A DNA stretch of 64,000 nucleotides, from positions 7,192,001 to 7,256,000 of the forward strand of contig JBHGNT010000013.1 in the NCBI GenBank assembly GCA_043228905.1, read 5' to 3'. Of this stretch, positions 20,537-30,500 are shown piece after piece. How positions within the stretch are numbered: position 1 is the first letter of the stretch; every line of letters begins with the position of its first letter. Source of the stretch: Azolla caroliniana. Lineage: Eukaryota > Polypodiophyta. Below the pieces are notes generated by a model. The model made no database searches. It was not told the origin of the DNA and was given only the letters and a program-made list of their open reading frames with translations. The position numbers and the translations under genes are program-made.

Positions 20537-21155
20537 TGACAAAAATATGTGGAATATTGCTCGGCCACAACCGAGTCTTAGGACCAACCACAAAAAGATG
20601 GGAATAGGAAGAAATGCACGTATACACACTAACAATAGAGCAAGAGAGAGTACATAGGATGTTTACATGGAAAATCCTAAATAGGAAAAACCACAGGAGC
20701 CTACTAGCTCCAAACTATGAGTATGTCTGGAATAATACAACAGGAGGAACACAGAGGCAACGACCTCGTGCTCTCAATCTTCGCCAACAGGCGGTTACAG
20801 TAGAGACTGTTCAATCTCTCTCTCTCTCTCTCTCTCTCTGTTACACTTTGTACATCAGTTACACCTGCAATGCAACAACTCTTACAATGATCTACTACCA
20901 CATACACTCAGCATTGTGTTTGCCCTAGGTCATATTTATACTAATATGACTTTCAGGCTATCTACAAATATAGCCACAGTAGGCTAACAAAAACATATTT
21001 ACATCTATGTCCCTTCATCCGGTGAGAGGTTCTCACCGGGCCTGCGTCATCCAGTTTCCACCAGGTCTTCCTTGCCAGGTACTCATCATCTGGTTCCCAC
21101 TGGGTCTGCGTTGCCGGGTACTCATATCCCATCCGGAGGGACCAAAATCCTAACA
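20537..21155 (-). repeat. Solo copia LTR with CGAAT target duplication
   Basis: A 619-bp LTR, minus orientation, starting TGACAAAAATATG and ending TCCTAACA, flanked by CGAAT at 20532-20536 and 21156-21160. Removing it with one CGAAT restores continuous protease coding. It shares with the LTRs at 47188-63999 the CTCGG..CCGAG hairpin (20560-20575), a TC repeat (about 20815-20838), a TATAAATA-like region near 20932, and hairpin-forming CCGGT repeats near the U3 end. Solo LTRs arise by recombination between the two LTRs of a full element. Confidence 0.9.
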
Positions 21156-22080
21156 CGAATTACATAATCCAAAAATAGATTGATGAACAAGAGAAATCCG
21201 GTATCGATAAACCCGAGGATCTACTCATAAGATTGCAACCATTTTGCTACATCAGTTGCGTGAGGAAGGACACAAGGAAGAAATGTTTCTCTTCGCAATA
21301 TCAATAAAACCCTCCAACACCATTAAAGACGAGTCCATCGTTCAACTTCCAGAGAAGTATCGTCATTATGCCAATGTGTTTGATAAAGTACAAGCCAATA
21401 CGCTTCCTCACCATCGACAATATGATTGCCCCATCGATTTACAACCGGGAAAAGAGCCACCATGGGGACCGATCTACAATTTTTCACCAACCAAGCTAGA
21501 AGTCTTCCGACCCTGTATAGAGGAGAATTTGGCAAAAGGTTTCATTCGACATTTGAAATCTCCAGCCGGCGCACCCATTTTCTTCGTCAAGAAAAAGGAT
21601 GGATCACTTCGTCTCGTCCTCGTATGGATCCGACCAGGAGATGAATGGAAGACCGCGTTTCACACCAGAGATGGGCACTTCGAGTACACGGCCATGCCAT
21701 TCGGCCTCACTAATGCGCCAATAGTCTTCCAACACATGGTAAATGATATATTCCGAGATCTCTTGGATGTTTGTTTGATCATCTATTTGGATAATCTACT
21801 ATTTTATTCGAAGACCCAAGAAGAGCATGAGTCTCATGTACTATTAGTACTAAAACGACTTCAAGAACATGGTCTTTATGAAAAGCTAGAAAAATGTAGT
21901 TTCGAGTGCAATTGGGTAGAATTTCTAGGCTATGCCATTTCCTCGGAAGGCATCTCCGTCGATCAGGCTAAGGTCAAAACGGTGGTAGAATGGCAGACTC
22001 TGCGTTCGTTGTGAGATGTGCAATGCTTTTTAGGCTTTGCCAATTTCTACCTCAAGTTTATACAGGATTACTCAAAGCTC
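21156..22080 (+). pseudogene. Chromovirus RT with internal deletion
   Basis: The frame 21244-22014 has RT blocks KFIRHLKSPAGAPIFFVKKK, GDEWKTAFHTRDGHFEYTAM and FGLTNAPIVFQHMVNDIF. Between KKDGSLRLV and WIRPGDEWK, roughly 45-50 residues usual in the family are missing, including the segment with the first catalytic Asp. The second site reads IIYLDNLLFYS, so the last Asp is Asn. Coding breaks at about 22014 (TGA), and only a few residues of the following connection domain are seen (CFLGFANFYLKFI). Confidence 0.85.
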
Positions 22081-23460
22081 GTATCTAGCACCGTGTCCTG
22101 GTGAGCTAGCTTTTGATAACCAAAAGCAAGTAATCCTGGGACCAGCACGACTGCAAGCAACGCAGGTCTTCGGAATTCCCTTGGATTCCCACATTATTGA
22201 TACCATGCGCGAGGAGTTGAAGACAGATGCTTTCGCCCAAGCCATTCTAGCACAAATTGATCCCTCTCGAGCATCTTGTTCACAGTCGCAACAACCAGGT
22301 ACGGACTATCGATAATTCGAATGTCATGATGGATTACTATTCTTTAAGAAACTCTTGTATGTTCCTAATGGTTCTTGTCGCCTTCGAGTAGTACAAAACT
22401 GTCATGACACATATACAGTTGGGCATTTTGGTAGTACTGAAACATTAGATTTAGTTCAACGATCATTCTAGTGGCCCCATATGCGACAATTTGTCACAGA
22501 TTTTGTTCGGACTTGTGATACATGTTGCTGAGCAAAAATGCCAAGGCATCATCCATATGGTTTATTAGAACCATTACCATTTCCAAGAAAGTCGTGGTAA
22601 TCCATTGCTCTAGATTTCATCACAGATCTTTCGGTCTCTAAGGGATTTGATGCGATCTTAATAGTAGTAGATCGATATACAAAGATGACCCATTTTCTGC
22701 CATGTACTAAGGAAATCTACTGTGAGGAAACCGCCAAAACTGTCATGCGTGAAGTATGTCGGCATCATGGCCTTCCCGATAGTATTATTAGCAACCGTGG
22801 ACCCTAGTTCATCTCGAAATTCTAGAAGCACCTCTTTAAAATGCTCAAGGTCACTTGTAACCTCTCCTCCGGCTACCACCCTCAAATAGACGGCCAAGCA
22901 AAACGAACAAATCAAATGTTGGAGCAGTATCTTCAGTGCTTTCTAAACTATCATCAAGATGATTGGGTGGATATTCTCCACTTCGCCGAATTTGCGTATA
23001 ATAACTCTATCCACTCATCAACAAAGGTTACACCATTTTATGCTTATACGGGTTGTCACCCCCGGTGGTGTGTATTTGAAACCCTAGAGTTACCCACAAA
23101 TCCTTCTGTAGAGGATCATTTGGAGCAGTTACGCAAGATACAAGTGGATTTATCTACTCATCTATAGCAAGCTCAACAAACACACAAGGTTTACGCGGAT
23201 CGTCATCAGCTTCCATCTAGTTTTAAAATTGGAGATCAGGTATGGCTACTTCGACAACACATCAAGACTACTCGCCCATGCGAGAAGTTGGATTATCGGC
23301 GATGAGGTCCTTTCCATATTATCGGAAAAATTAATGATGTTGCTTTTCATCTCGATCTACCTCCACAACTTTGGATACATCCGGTGTTTCATAGTTTTCT
23401 CTTCAAACCCTATCAAGACAGCACCATCCCCTGTTGTATTAAACAACCTCCACCCCCGAT
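22081..23460 (+). pseudogene. Chromovirus integrase (RNase H lost)
   Basis: From about 22090 the sequence goes to the integrase approach (LPKKLLYVPNG-like, then HDTYTVGHFGSTETLDLV, CDTC). RNase H is therefore missing by deletion. The catalytic core has ALDFITDL (Asp present), IISNRGP (second Asp now Asn) and HPQIDGQAKRTNQ (Glu now Lys). It continues with FAEFAYNNSIHSSTKVTPF and a GPF/HIIGKI C-terminal module. Several stops (near 22471, 22531, 22600, 22808). Confidence 0.85.
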
Positions 23461-23469
23461 CTAACTTGA

Positions 23470-23690
23470 AGATGGACCTGAGTACGAGGTTGCTGCCATC
23501 CTCGATTCCAATATTGTTCGCAACAAGCTCCACTATTTAGTCGATTGGCTAGGATATAGTCCCAGCAAGCGTACTTCGGAACCAATAGAGAATGCGACCA
23601 ATGCCCATGCTCTTCTTCAAGATTTCCATCGTCAATATCCAGACAAACCGGGTCCTCAATCCAAAACAACTCGTGACACTCGTCGTTTTA
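23470..23690 (+). pseudogene. Chromodomain of chromovirus
   Basis: In frame with the pol C-terminus: EYEVAAILDSNIVRNK, LHYLVDWLGYSPSK, RTSEPIENATNAHALLQDFH. This is the CHROMO fold of chromoviruses, which targets integration to marked chromatin. The cage Trp of the usual T-W-E-P motif is replaced by Ser. The domain ends just before the polypurine tract. Confidence 0.85.
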
Positions 23691-23702
23691 AAGGGGGGAT
23701 AG
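23688..23702 (+). other. Chromovirus polypurine tract
   Basis: AAAGGGGGGATAG-type purine run directly before the 3' LTR start TGTCATAATATGG at 23703. Confidence 0.85.
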
Positions 23703-23988
23703 TGTCATAATATGGTAAGACTCGAACCCATTACCATGGACCGAGCTCTTGACCATTAGACTATATGTGGTAATACAAAGGATATTATTTTCATTTAAGT
23801 TTTACTATAGAAAATTGATGTATATTCCAGATTTCTCTGGAACATTCTAGAAACTTCAAGAGTACTCTTGAGAACACTATAAAAGGAGGCACAAGGCATT
23901 ATTTCGAACCAAATCGATTCAACGCTAGTCTTAAGCCTCTTAGCTACTATTGTATATTCTCTTAACATAATATATGTCTTTTGTTATC

Positions 23989-24029
<41 letters not shown>

Positions 24030-24163
24030 ACTCACTCACTCTTTCCTTCTCTCGAGAGTTCTACACCTCCCTTAGTACTAATCCTCATCTTTTAGCACTA
24101 ATTCATTCTCTGTCTTAGTATTGTTCCTAACAGTACTTCTCTATCTTAGTATTGCTCCTAACA
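23703..24163 (+). repeat. 3' LTR of chromovirus
   Basis: Matches the 5' LTR from TGTCATAATATGG to GCTCCTAACA, with TATAAAAG at 23878-23885 and a shorter TC repeat (about 23994-24024) followed by CACT repeats. Followed by the target duplication TCGGA. Confidence 0.9.
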
Positions 24164-24758
24164 TCGGATCGGCAAATCCAACCGATGACAAAGGCTACAC
24201 CGACTCGGACTATGCCGAGAATCCAGATAATCGGAAGTCAACATCAGGTTACGTTTTCACCTATGGAGGGGGCGCCGTATCATCGAGGTCGAAGTTGCAA
24301 GAGTGCAAGGCTCTGTCTACCATAGAGGCCGAGTACATAACAGCATCAAAGGCTCCATAGGAAGCCATCTGGTTGCACCAACAGTAAGTCGACTTCTCAA
24401 CGATGAATAAAATTGGCCATCCAGTGCCAACCATCTATTGCGACTCACGGAGTGCAATACACCACATTCGGGACCCAGACTATCATGCAAAGACGAAACA
24501 TATTGAGGTGTGATTCCATCATATCCAGGAGCTTGTAATAGAAAAGAAGCTCGAAGTCAGGAAGATCGACACTGAGGTGAACATCGTTGATTGCTTGACA
24601 AAGCCACTCCCGAAACAACGCTTCAAAGCACTAAGGACAAAGATGGGACTACGACAAGCTACCGAAATGAAGAGCGTTGAGCGAGCAGAAGGTAAGTCGA
24701 AGACCGAGTCGACAAGGCAAAATCAAAAGAATCAGAACGCTAAGAGGCTGAAGATGTA
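24164..24758 (+). pseudogene. Copia RNase H, part 3 (resumes after chromovirus)
   Basis: Resumes the copia at RNase H: GYTDSDYAENPDNRKSTSGY, GGGAVSSRSKLQECKAL, STIEAEYITASKAP, TKHIEV, then VNIVDCLTKPLPKQRFKAL and a basic tail to the stop at about 24757. Two in-frame stops. With parts 1 and 2 this forms one copia element with two nested gypsy insertions. No LTR of this element was found on either side; 24759-24798 shows nothing recognisable. Confidence 0.85.
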
Positions 24759-24798
24759 GCACTAAGTGAGGACGTCAACTAGAGAGGAAACAATTGAG

Positions 24799-24915
24799 GC
24801 ACCTATCATTCCTTCTATCCAATCACATTAGTCCCCTTTTTAACATTAGTGAACATACCCTTCCCTTATGTAAATATTAGTGACCTAACCTCACATACGT
24901 TATGTGAACATAACA
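24799..24915 (-). repeat. Chromovirus LTR fragment (3' LTR start)
   Basis: About 117 bp match the terminal part of the LTR at 44095-44580 (GCACCTATCATTCC to CATAACA). It adjoins the C-terminal end of a minus-strand chromovirus fragment with a short purine run on the minus strand, so it is the beginning of that element's 3' LTR, truncated after about 117 bp. Confidence 0.7.
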
Positions 24916-24924
24916 CTCTCCTAC

Positions 24925-26370
24925 TTGAAAAGATTGCACTCTTGAAATATAAAGTGTGGAAATTGTGCCTTAAGAGTATGCTCGCGTTCCCATGTGGCAT
25001 CATCAATAGGTTTATCCATCCATTTGATCTTGAATAGCCGAATCTCTTTGGAATATAAACGTTTAGTACGAGAATCAAGAATTCGTTCAGGAACATGAGG
25101 TTTGTAAGAAAAATCCTCTAATGTTACAAGATCTAGGATTGTGATGGTGTTATCACCGAAGCCTAAAAATGGTTTTAAACAACTGACGTGAAAGACGGCT
25201 AACTTAGCGCACTTGCCCGTAGAAATGATGTAGAGTCAGTAGGGACACGGAAAAAAACTTTTTGACCAATAGTAAATGCACGAGGACGTCTATCCTGACC
25301 AACATAAAATTGAGCACTATCTTTAGCTGTCTCGACATTTTCTTTGGCAATATGCAACATTTGGTTCATGTCTTGCAAAACATTGTGTGTGTTGTCTAAT
25401 GTATCATGATGAATCGTGACATCAACTGGGGGCACGTGGCTGGAAACCATACATCAACATAAAAGGACTATATCTATGTTTAGAGCTATTATAGGCAAAT
25501 TCTAAGATAGGAAGGTATTGCTCCCATTTACGAGGGGTTTTTGCTACATAAGCTCGAAGCATGTCCTCAATAATTTGATTAACTCCTTCAATTTTTCCAT
25601 CAGACTGAGGATGATCTACGGAACTCATGCTCAATGTAGTGTCTAGTTTCTTAAAGACATGAGTCCAAAAGTCACTAGTAAACTTGGAATCTCAATCACT
25701 AACAATATCCATCGGTAATCCATAAAAATGAAATAACTCATGAACAAATTGATAAGACAATTGTTGAACAGTTACCGCGGTTTTGGTAGGAATAAATCTA
25801 GCCAATTTTGTTTGTCAGTCAACGACAACCCAAATGGCATCATGACCCCTCTACGTATGAGGAAACTAACAATAAAATACATCGTGGTACTTTCCCATTT
25901 GTTGTTGGGAATATCTAAGGGATGTAAAAGACCAGCAACTTTAAGTCGTTCTGACTTATTAATCTGCCATTGTAAGCATTGAGTTACGTATTTATGCACA
26001 TCAGAGCACATCTTAGGCCAGAAAAAAGTACTCAAGATGAGAACGAGTCTGCGTTGTATTCCAGGATTGTCAACAGATGGTGCATCATGAAATTCATGAA
26101 GAATTTTCTATTTTACGTTTGGTAAAGCTGGAACACAGACCTTTCCACTATGGTATAGCAAATGATTTGTAATGTGAAAGCTCACCTTCGAGAGTAGGGT
26201 GCTAGTAATGGCCTCAAAACCAGATTCGGCTTTCGTCCCGTATTTCGAGAAATAACTGTCATCAAGGTATTTCCCTCGAAGGTGATCTAAAAGATCGGAT
26301 TTTATTTTCGTGAAGCTAAGCATGTTAACTTCTTTAATGCGACTAAGAACATCCGCAACGATGTTCATAG
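24925..26370 (-). pseudogene. Chromovirus integrase-chromodomain fragment
   Basis: Minus strand, right to left: RNase H tail (NIVADVLSRI, 26345), an integrase zinc region (FFWPKMCSDVHKYVTQCLQW), core remnants (HPQSDGKIEGVNQIIEDML, where IEG replaces the usual ERVN/VER context; LEFAYNSSKHRYSPFMLMYGF), the C-terminal module (FTIGQKVFF, SCLKPFLGFGD) and a chromodomain-like end (PERILDSRTKRL, FKIKWMDKPIDDATWERE). Frames shift repeatedly. At 26370 the LTR of a plus-strand copia begins, so this element was cut or invaded there. Confidence 0.8.
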
Positions 26371-26871
26371 TGTTGGGAATTCGGCCCCTCTGGATGGGAT
26401 CCAGATAAGATCCAAAAACTGGATGTCATGGATCCGACAACTATCCGGATAGATCCAGTGTGAACCAGATCCAGGGACATATCTGTAAATATGTTTTCAA
26501 TGTGCATGTCATGGCCATATTTGTAAATAGTCCTAAAGTCATATAAGTATAAATATGACCTAGGGTAATCACATTATGTGTTGTAGTTGTTATTATCGTT
26601 GTATAGTGATAGATAGTGCGATAGAGAAATAGAAAGTATTTTTCTGTTGTAACCGCCTGTTGGCAAAGACACAGAGCTTGGGGTCATTGCCTCCGAGTCT
26701 CCCATTGTATTCTTCCTCTCATAGTGATAGTTGGAGTCTGTGGGCTCCTGTGGTTTTTCCCGATTAGGTTTTTCCATGTTTAACATATTGTGTCGGTCTT
26801 ATTTCTAATTTCGGTTCGTTTCCTCCATTGAGTGGGTAAGACTCGGTTGTGGCCGAGCATTATTCTCTACA
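26371..26871 (+). repeat. 5' LTR of copia D
   Basis: Starts TGTTGGGAAT and ends ATTCTCTACA, with the initiator-Met primer site three bases on. TATAAATA at 26548-26555 fits a promoter. Carries the U5 hairpin CTCGGTTGTGGCCGAG at 26842-26857. The same LTR family recurs truncated at 42108-42463. Confidence 0.85.
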
Positions 26872-26874
26872 AAC

Positions 26875-26886
26875 TGGTATCAGAGC
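26875..26886 (+). other. Primer-binding site, initiator-Met type
   Basis: TGGTATCAGAGC, complementary to the 3' end of plant initiator tRNA-Met, three bases after the LTR and immediately before the gag ATG at 26887. Confidence 0.9.
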
Positions 26887-28058
26887 ATGGAAGATCCATT
26901 CAACGACATGTTCAAGCTCACCGGCTCCAACTACCTAGTGTGGAAGTCGAAGATGAGGGACATCTTCGTGGTCAAAGATCTTTGGCTGCCGGTATAGTTC
27001 AGAGACAAAAGACCAGATAAAATTGATGTCGTGAACTGAGAGGTGATGCACATGAAGACGAAGGCATACATTCGATGCTTCATCAACATGAGCCTGTATA
27101 AAAACTGTAATGAAGAGAGTAAGGCTCATGTGCTCTGGGAGAAAATCGATACTATGTTGGAGAGCAAAAATGTTGTGAATCGGGTCTCAGTATTCTGGAA
27201 GTTAGTGAGACTCTAATACCAAGATGGATCCAGCATGGTGGAGCACATGAATGCCTTCCAAGGGCTGATAAACCAAACAACCTCGTTGGAAGTACCTCTA
27301 GCCGACGAGGTACTTGCATTGCTCCTGCTCGGTTCCCTCTCGAATAGCTGGGAGACGTTGGTTGTCACTTTGGGCAACACCGAGCCGGAAGGAAAACAAT
27401 TGTCCCTAGCAAAGGTAAAATCAAGCTTGCTGGATGAAGAAGCTCGCCAGAAGGACTGGGAGTCCGGAACCGATTTGAAGACCTTGGTTACAAAAGACAA
27501 CCATAACCGGGGAAGAGGTTGGAATCGGAATCACCAGAACTGGGACAAATCAGGGATGAGGTCGAAGTCAAGGGGGGCCCACTTGCTTTTATTGTAGAAA
27601 GTCAGGCCACTTCCAGAAAAATTGTCGATGCTTTCGGAAGGAAAAAGGAGGAACCGACATTCCGAAACCAAAGAAGATTTTGGAAAGGCGAGGAACGTTG
27701 GCAATCGTGACAAGTGAAGAAGAGTTGTTGCTCATCACCAAGGAAAACGAGTTACGTCTTGTCAGTGACGAAACGACGTGGATGGTCGACTCTGGTGCTC
27801 GTTCCATCTGACCCCCGACCAGAAGTGGTTCTCATCTTACAGAGCTGGAGATCACAGTTCTATTTGGATGGGAAATGAAGGGGCATGTCGAATTGTCGGC
27901 ATAGGAGACATGTGGTTGACGACATCAATCGGGTGCAAGTTGCTGTTGAAAAATGTCTGACACGTTCCTGAGGTTCGGTTGAACCTGATATCAGTCGGTT
28001 GGCTAGATGATGAAGGCTACATGGGTAGTATCTGGAATCACCAAACTAGGGATTCCTA
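26887..28058 (+). pseudogene. Copia D gag-protease, truncated
   Basis: Starts at the ATG after the primer site (MEDPFNDMFKLTGSNYLVW). The gag capsid-like region (SMVEHMNAFQGLINQ, LLLLGSLSNSWETLVVTLGN) leads to a zinc knuckle now frameshifted, a protease (WMVDSGA-type region near 27780, then HLTPDQKWFSSYRAGD, MGNEGACRIVGIGDMW) and LNLISVGWLDDEGYMGSI. It ends at about 28058; integrase, RT and RNase H are absent. Stops near 26995, 27038 and 27213. Confidence 0.85.
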
Positions 28059-28261
28059 AATGATGAAGTTCAAAAGATGTAAACCACTCCCTTTGTTGAG
28101 TCACAATGAATAATACACCTAAATCAAATTGAAGAGTTTACATTGAATCGGTTGATTGATCTATTCAACAGTTCGACCCACAAGTCGACAGTCCAGTTAG
28201 TTCGAATAGCTGACTCCTATGTCGACTATCCAATCAGCCCGACTAGCCGAGTATTGTAGAG
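28059..28261. other. Unassigned spacer
   Basis: About 200 bp with repeated CGACT/AGTCGA words and a GTAGAGTGGGGGCG purine-rich end. No coding or LTR match recognised. It joins the truncated copia D to a G3-family fragment. Confidence 0.4.
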
Positions 28262-29076
28262 TGGGGGCGTGATAGTCTGAGGAGCCCTGATATCCCATGT
28301 AGGAAGAAAACTCTCGGATCAATACAAGTGCAAATAATTGTGAATGGGGCATCTACGTACATGGCCATGACCGGAGTAATGAAGAAAGAATTTTGGAAGT
28401 TGCAAGATGAGCTATGGTCTACATCAATCATAAAAGAAGACGAAGAAATCACGGCAGTAGTCGAAGAAGTGTTTTATGGGAGCACGCTACAATGACTTGA
28501 AGAGCTTGCGGAAGACGATAGCCACAGAGACTGGGTAGTTCTGGTACGAGATCATTACGGAAATGGGGTCGGATGCACTCTGCAAAGAAGAAGCAATGGT
28601 TTGTACGAAATATAAGACCGTGGAAAAGAAGGTGTTCAACCATCTACGGGACCATTACCCACCAATAGTGAACAAAAGAGGAAAGAAGTCTCAAGAGATC
28701 CGACACTTTGGAAGTCCATGGATATTGGACATACATTTACGGATGAGACTTGGAAGAAACTCTGAATCGGTGGAGGTGGGTTCCTCTTATCAAATGAAGA
28801 AGAACGATTCCATGAGATGTTGGAGCAGCATGACAAAGCATTTGCTTCCACATCAAAAGAGATAGGGTGCGTTGATCCGAAGATAGTGGAGCCGATGGTG
28901 GTCTTCACGATTGAACATGTGTTGTGGAACCTGAAGCCGATTCCGATGCCACAGGCGCATATTTTGAAAATCGTTGACTTGCTCAAGGAGAAGGTGACGA
29001 GGATTCTAGAACCATCAAATGCTCCGTACTCAAATCGGTGGTAAATACAGTTCCAAAGAAGAACATATCGCTACAG
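28262..29076 (+). pseudogene. G3-family gypsy fragment, pro-RT spacer
   Basis: Parallels 2330-3046: AKIVQEALIP-type start, KYKTVEKKVFNHLRDHYPP, EMLEQHDKAFAS, KEIGCVDPKIVEPMVV, VLWNLKPIPMPQAH, ILEPSNAPYSNRW. It enters the RT core (VPKKN) and is split at 29076 by a solo LTR. The remainder of RT appears at 29992. Many stops upstream of 28563. Confidence 0.75.
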
Positions 29077-29991
29077 TGTTGCAGATATCCACGCGTATGT
29101 GTCGGATCGGAGCAGGACCATCGGGGACTTGAACCAAGGAAAGACGAATACGGAGGGACCAAACATCGCCGATAGCAATCGCTCCGGCTAGGACACCAAC
29201 TAGGTCATCCTTCTCAACCGCGCCGGATGCAATCGATCGAGAGAGAAAGAGACACACATGCGCGCACACACTCACACACACCTCGTTCACAGAAACCGAA
29301 AAGCAGAGGACACCTCCGACACAAAGAGAGAGTGTTATGGACAACAAATATACATGAGCAATATATTAGATTACAACGAATGTCTGTAGGCAAGCCTCCA
29401 GTCGGGGAGCACTCGGGCTCTGTTGTGAGTGGAAGCCTTGCGTAGAAGGCACAATAGAAACAGGGACCCTTGGAGCTTATGAGCTCCAACCGAACTAAAT
29501 CCTAAACACACCAAAAACGGAACCCCCACCCAAACCCTAACAGAAAACAAATCGAAGACCTAAATTGATTCGGTGAACTCTACAAAATGGTGAGAGACCA
29601 AAACTGGGGACAAAACCTAAAATGGGGGGGACCCCTAAAGAAGAGCCCCTCACCCCCTTTTATAGTCCAAGGAGGGAGGGACATTACAATGTGGCAAGCG
29701 AAAATATTTCCCTCCTTTTTAGAGGAGGATATTTGCCTTGATTCTAGGGGGTGTTACATTAACTCTGTTCTAACTTCCACCCCACTTCCTACTACCTAAC
29801 GTGTGATGTACACTAAAGTACTCATCACACGTACCTCTCACTAACTACTTAGTGCACTTCAACACCTTATAGTCCCGTTTCCTTTCTCATAAATATTTAC
29901 ATTTTCTCGATGTTGATGTGCAGACGTTGCACATCACCGTTTTATTCGCTCCCACCTGGTTTTCTCACCGTTGCTGGAAATTCTCACAACA
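29077..29991. repeat. Solo LTR inside G3 RT
   Basis: A 915-bp segment with termini TGTTG and CAACA interrupts the RT frame. The flanks TACAG (29072-29076) and AACGG (29992-29996, read with the overlapping A) each differ by one base from TACGG, the sequence expected by the reading frame, so they are a decayed 5-bp target duplication. Related to the LTR at 45592-46421. Its strand is not certain. Confidence 0.7.
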
Positions 29992-30205
29992 ACGGTTCAT
30001 CCAGGACTTGCAACTAGTGAACAAGGTCACAATCCAGAATGTTGGGGTTCGACCAATAGTCGATGAATTGGCGAAGGCATTTGCCGGTCGGGCCATATAC
30101 TCGATCGAAGACCTATACTTCCGGGTATGACCAATTCCAATTAGCTGTGGATAGTCGGGATATCACTACAATGCGAACACCGATAGGATTAGTCCAAATA
30201 CGTAG
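29992..30205 (+). pseudogene. G3-family RT fragment (after solo LTR)
   Basis: Continues RT: FIQDLQLVNKVTIQNVGV, ELAKAFAGRAIYSIEDLY, GYDQFQLAVDSRDITTMRT, PIGLVQI. It matches 34366-34570 of the better copy. One frameshift near 30120. Truncated at about 30205, before the FLDD catalytic motif, by a copia LTR fragment. Confidence 0.8.
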
Positions 30206-30500
30206 GCACCTACCTCGAGCTCTTCTTATTCGCCTGTAGGCGGTTACAATGGAGATGCTACGCTTCTCTTGCGCTCTCTCTCACTCTCTCTATCACACAG
30301 TTCCAGAATCAAAACTCTACTTTTACTACATAAAGTTTTGCCCTAGTTATCTTTATACTTACAAAACTTAGGACTATTTACAAATCTAGCCTAAATAGGC
30401 GTAGCACAAAGAGAAACCTATTTACATATGTGTCCTTTTTCGGATACCTATCCAGATTTGATCCGGACGCTGATACGGATCCGTTCTTTCTCTTCCTCCG
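30206..30500 (-). repeat. Copia LTR fragment
   Basis: About 290 bp resembling the middle of the solo copia LTR at 20537-21155: GCCTGTAGGCGGTTACA, a TC-rich run, TTTGCCCTAGTTATCTTTATAC, and GGACTATTTACAAAT. Both ends are truncated; neither TG nor CA terminus is present. Confidence 0.65.

Larger units (their letters stand above)
18483..24163 (+). mobile_element. Chromodomain Ty3/gypsy retrotransposon (chromovirus), nested in copia
   Basis: A plus-strand insertion bounded by LTRs with TGTCA/TGACA-type termini and a perfect 5-bp target duplication TCGGA (18478-18482 and 24164-24168). Order: LTR, gag with a CCHC knuckle, protease, RT, integrase, chromodomain, polypurine tract, LTR. The RNase H domain and part of RT are deleted, and catalytic residues are lost in RT and integrase. 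A solo copia LTR (20537-21155) sits in the protease-RT region. LTR lengths differ (501 vs 461 bp), largely through TC-repeat length. Confidence 0.9.

Noticed and set aside
29030-29489. Minus-strand ORFs of about 90-105 codons in the solo LTR
   Set aside because: Low-complexity Cys/Val/Ser-rich translations of an LTR, without conserved motifs.
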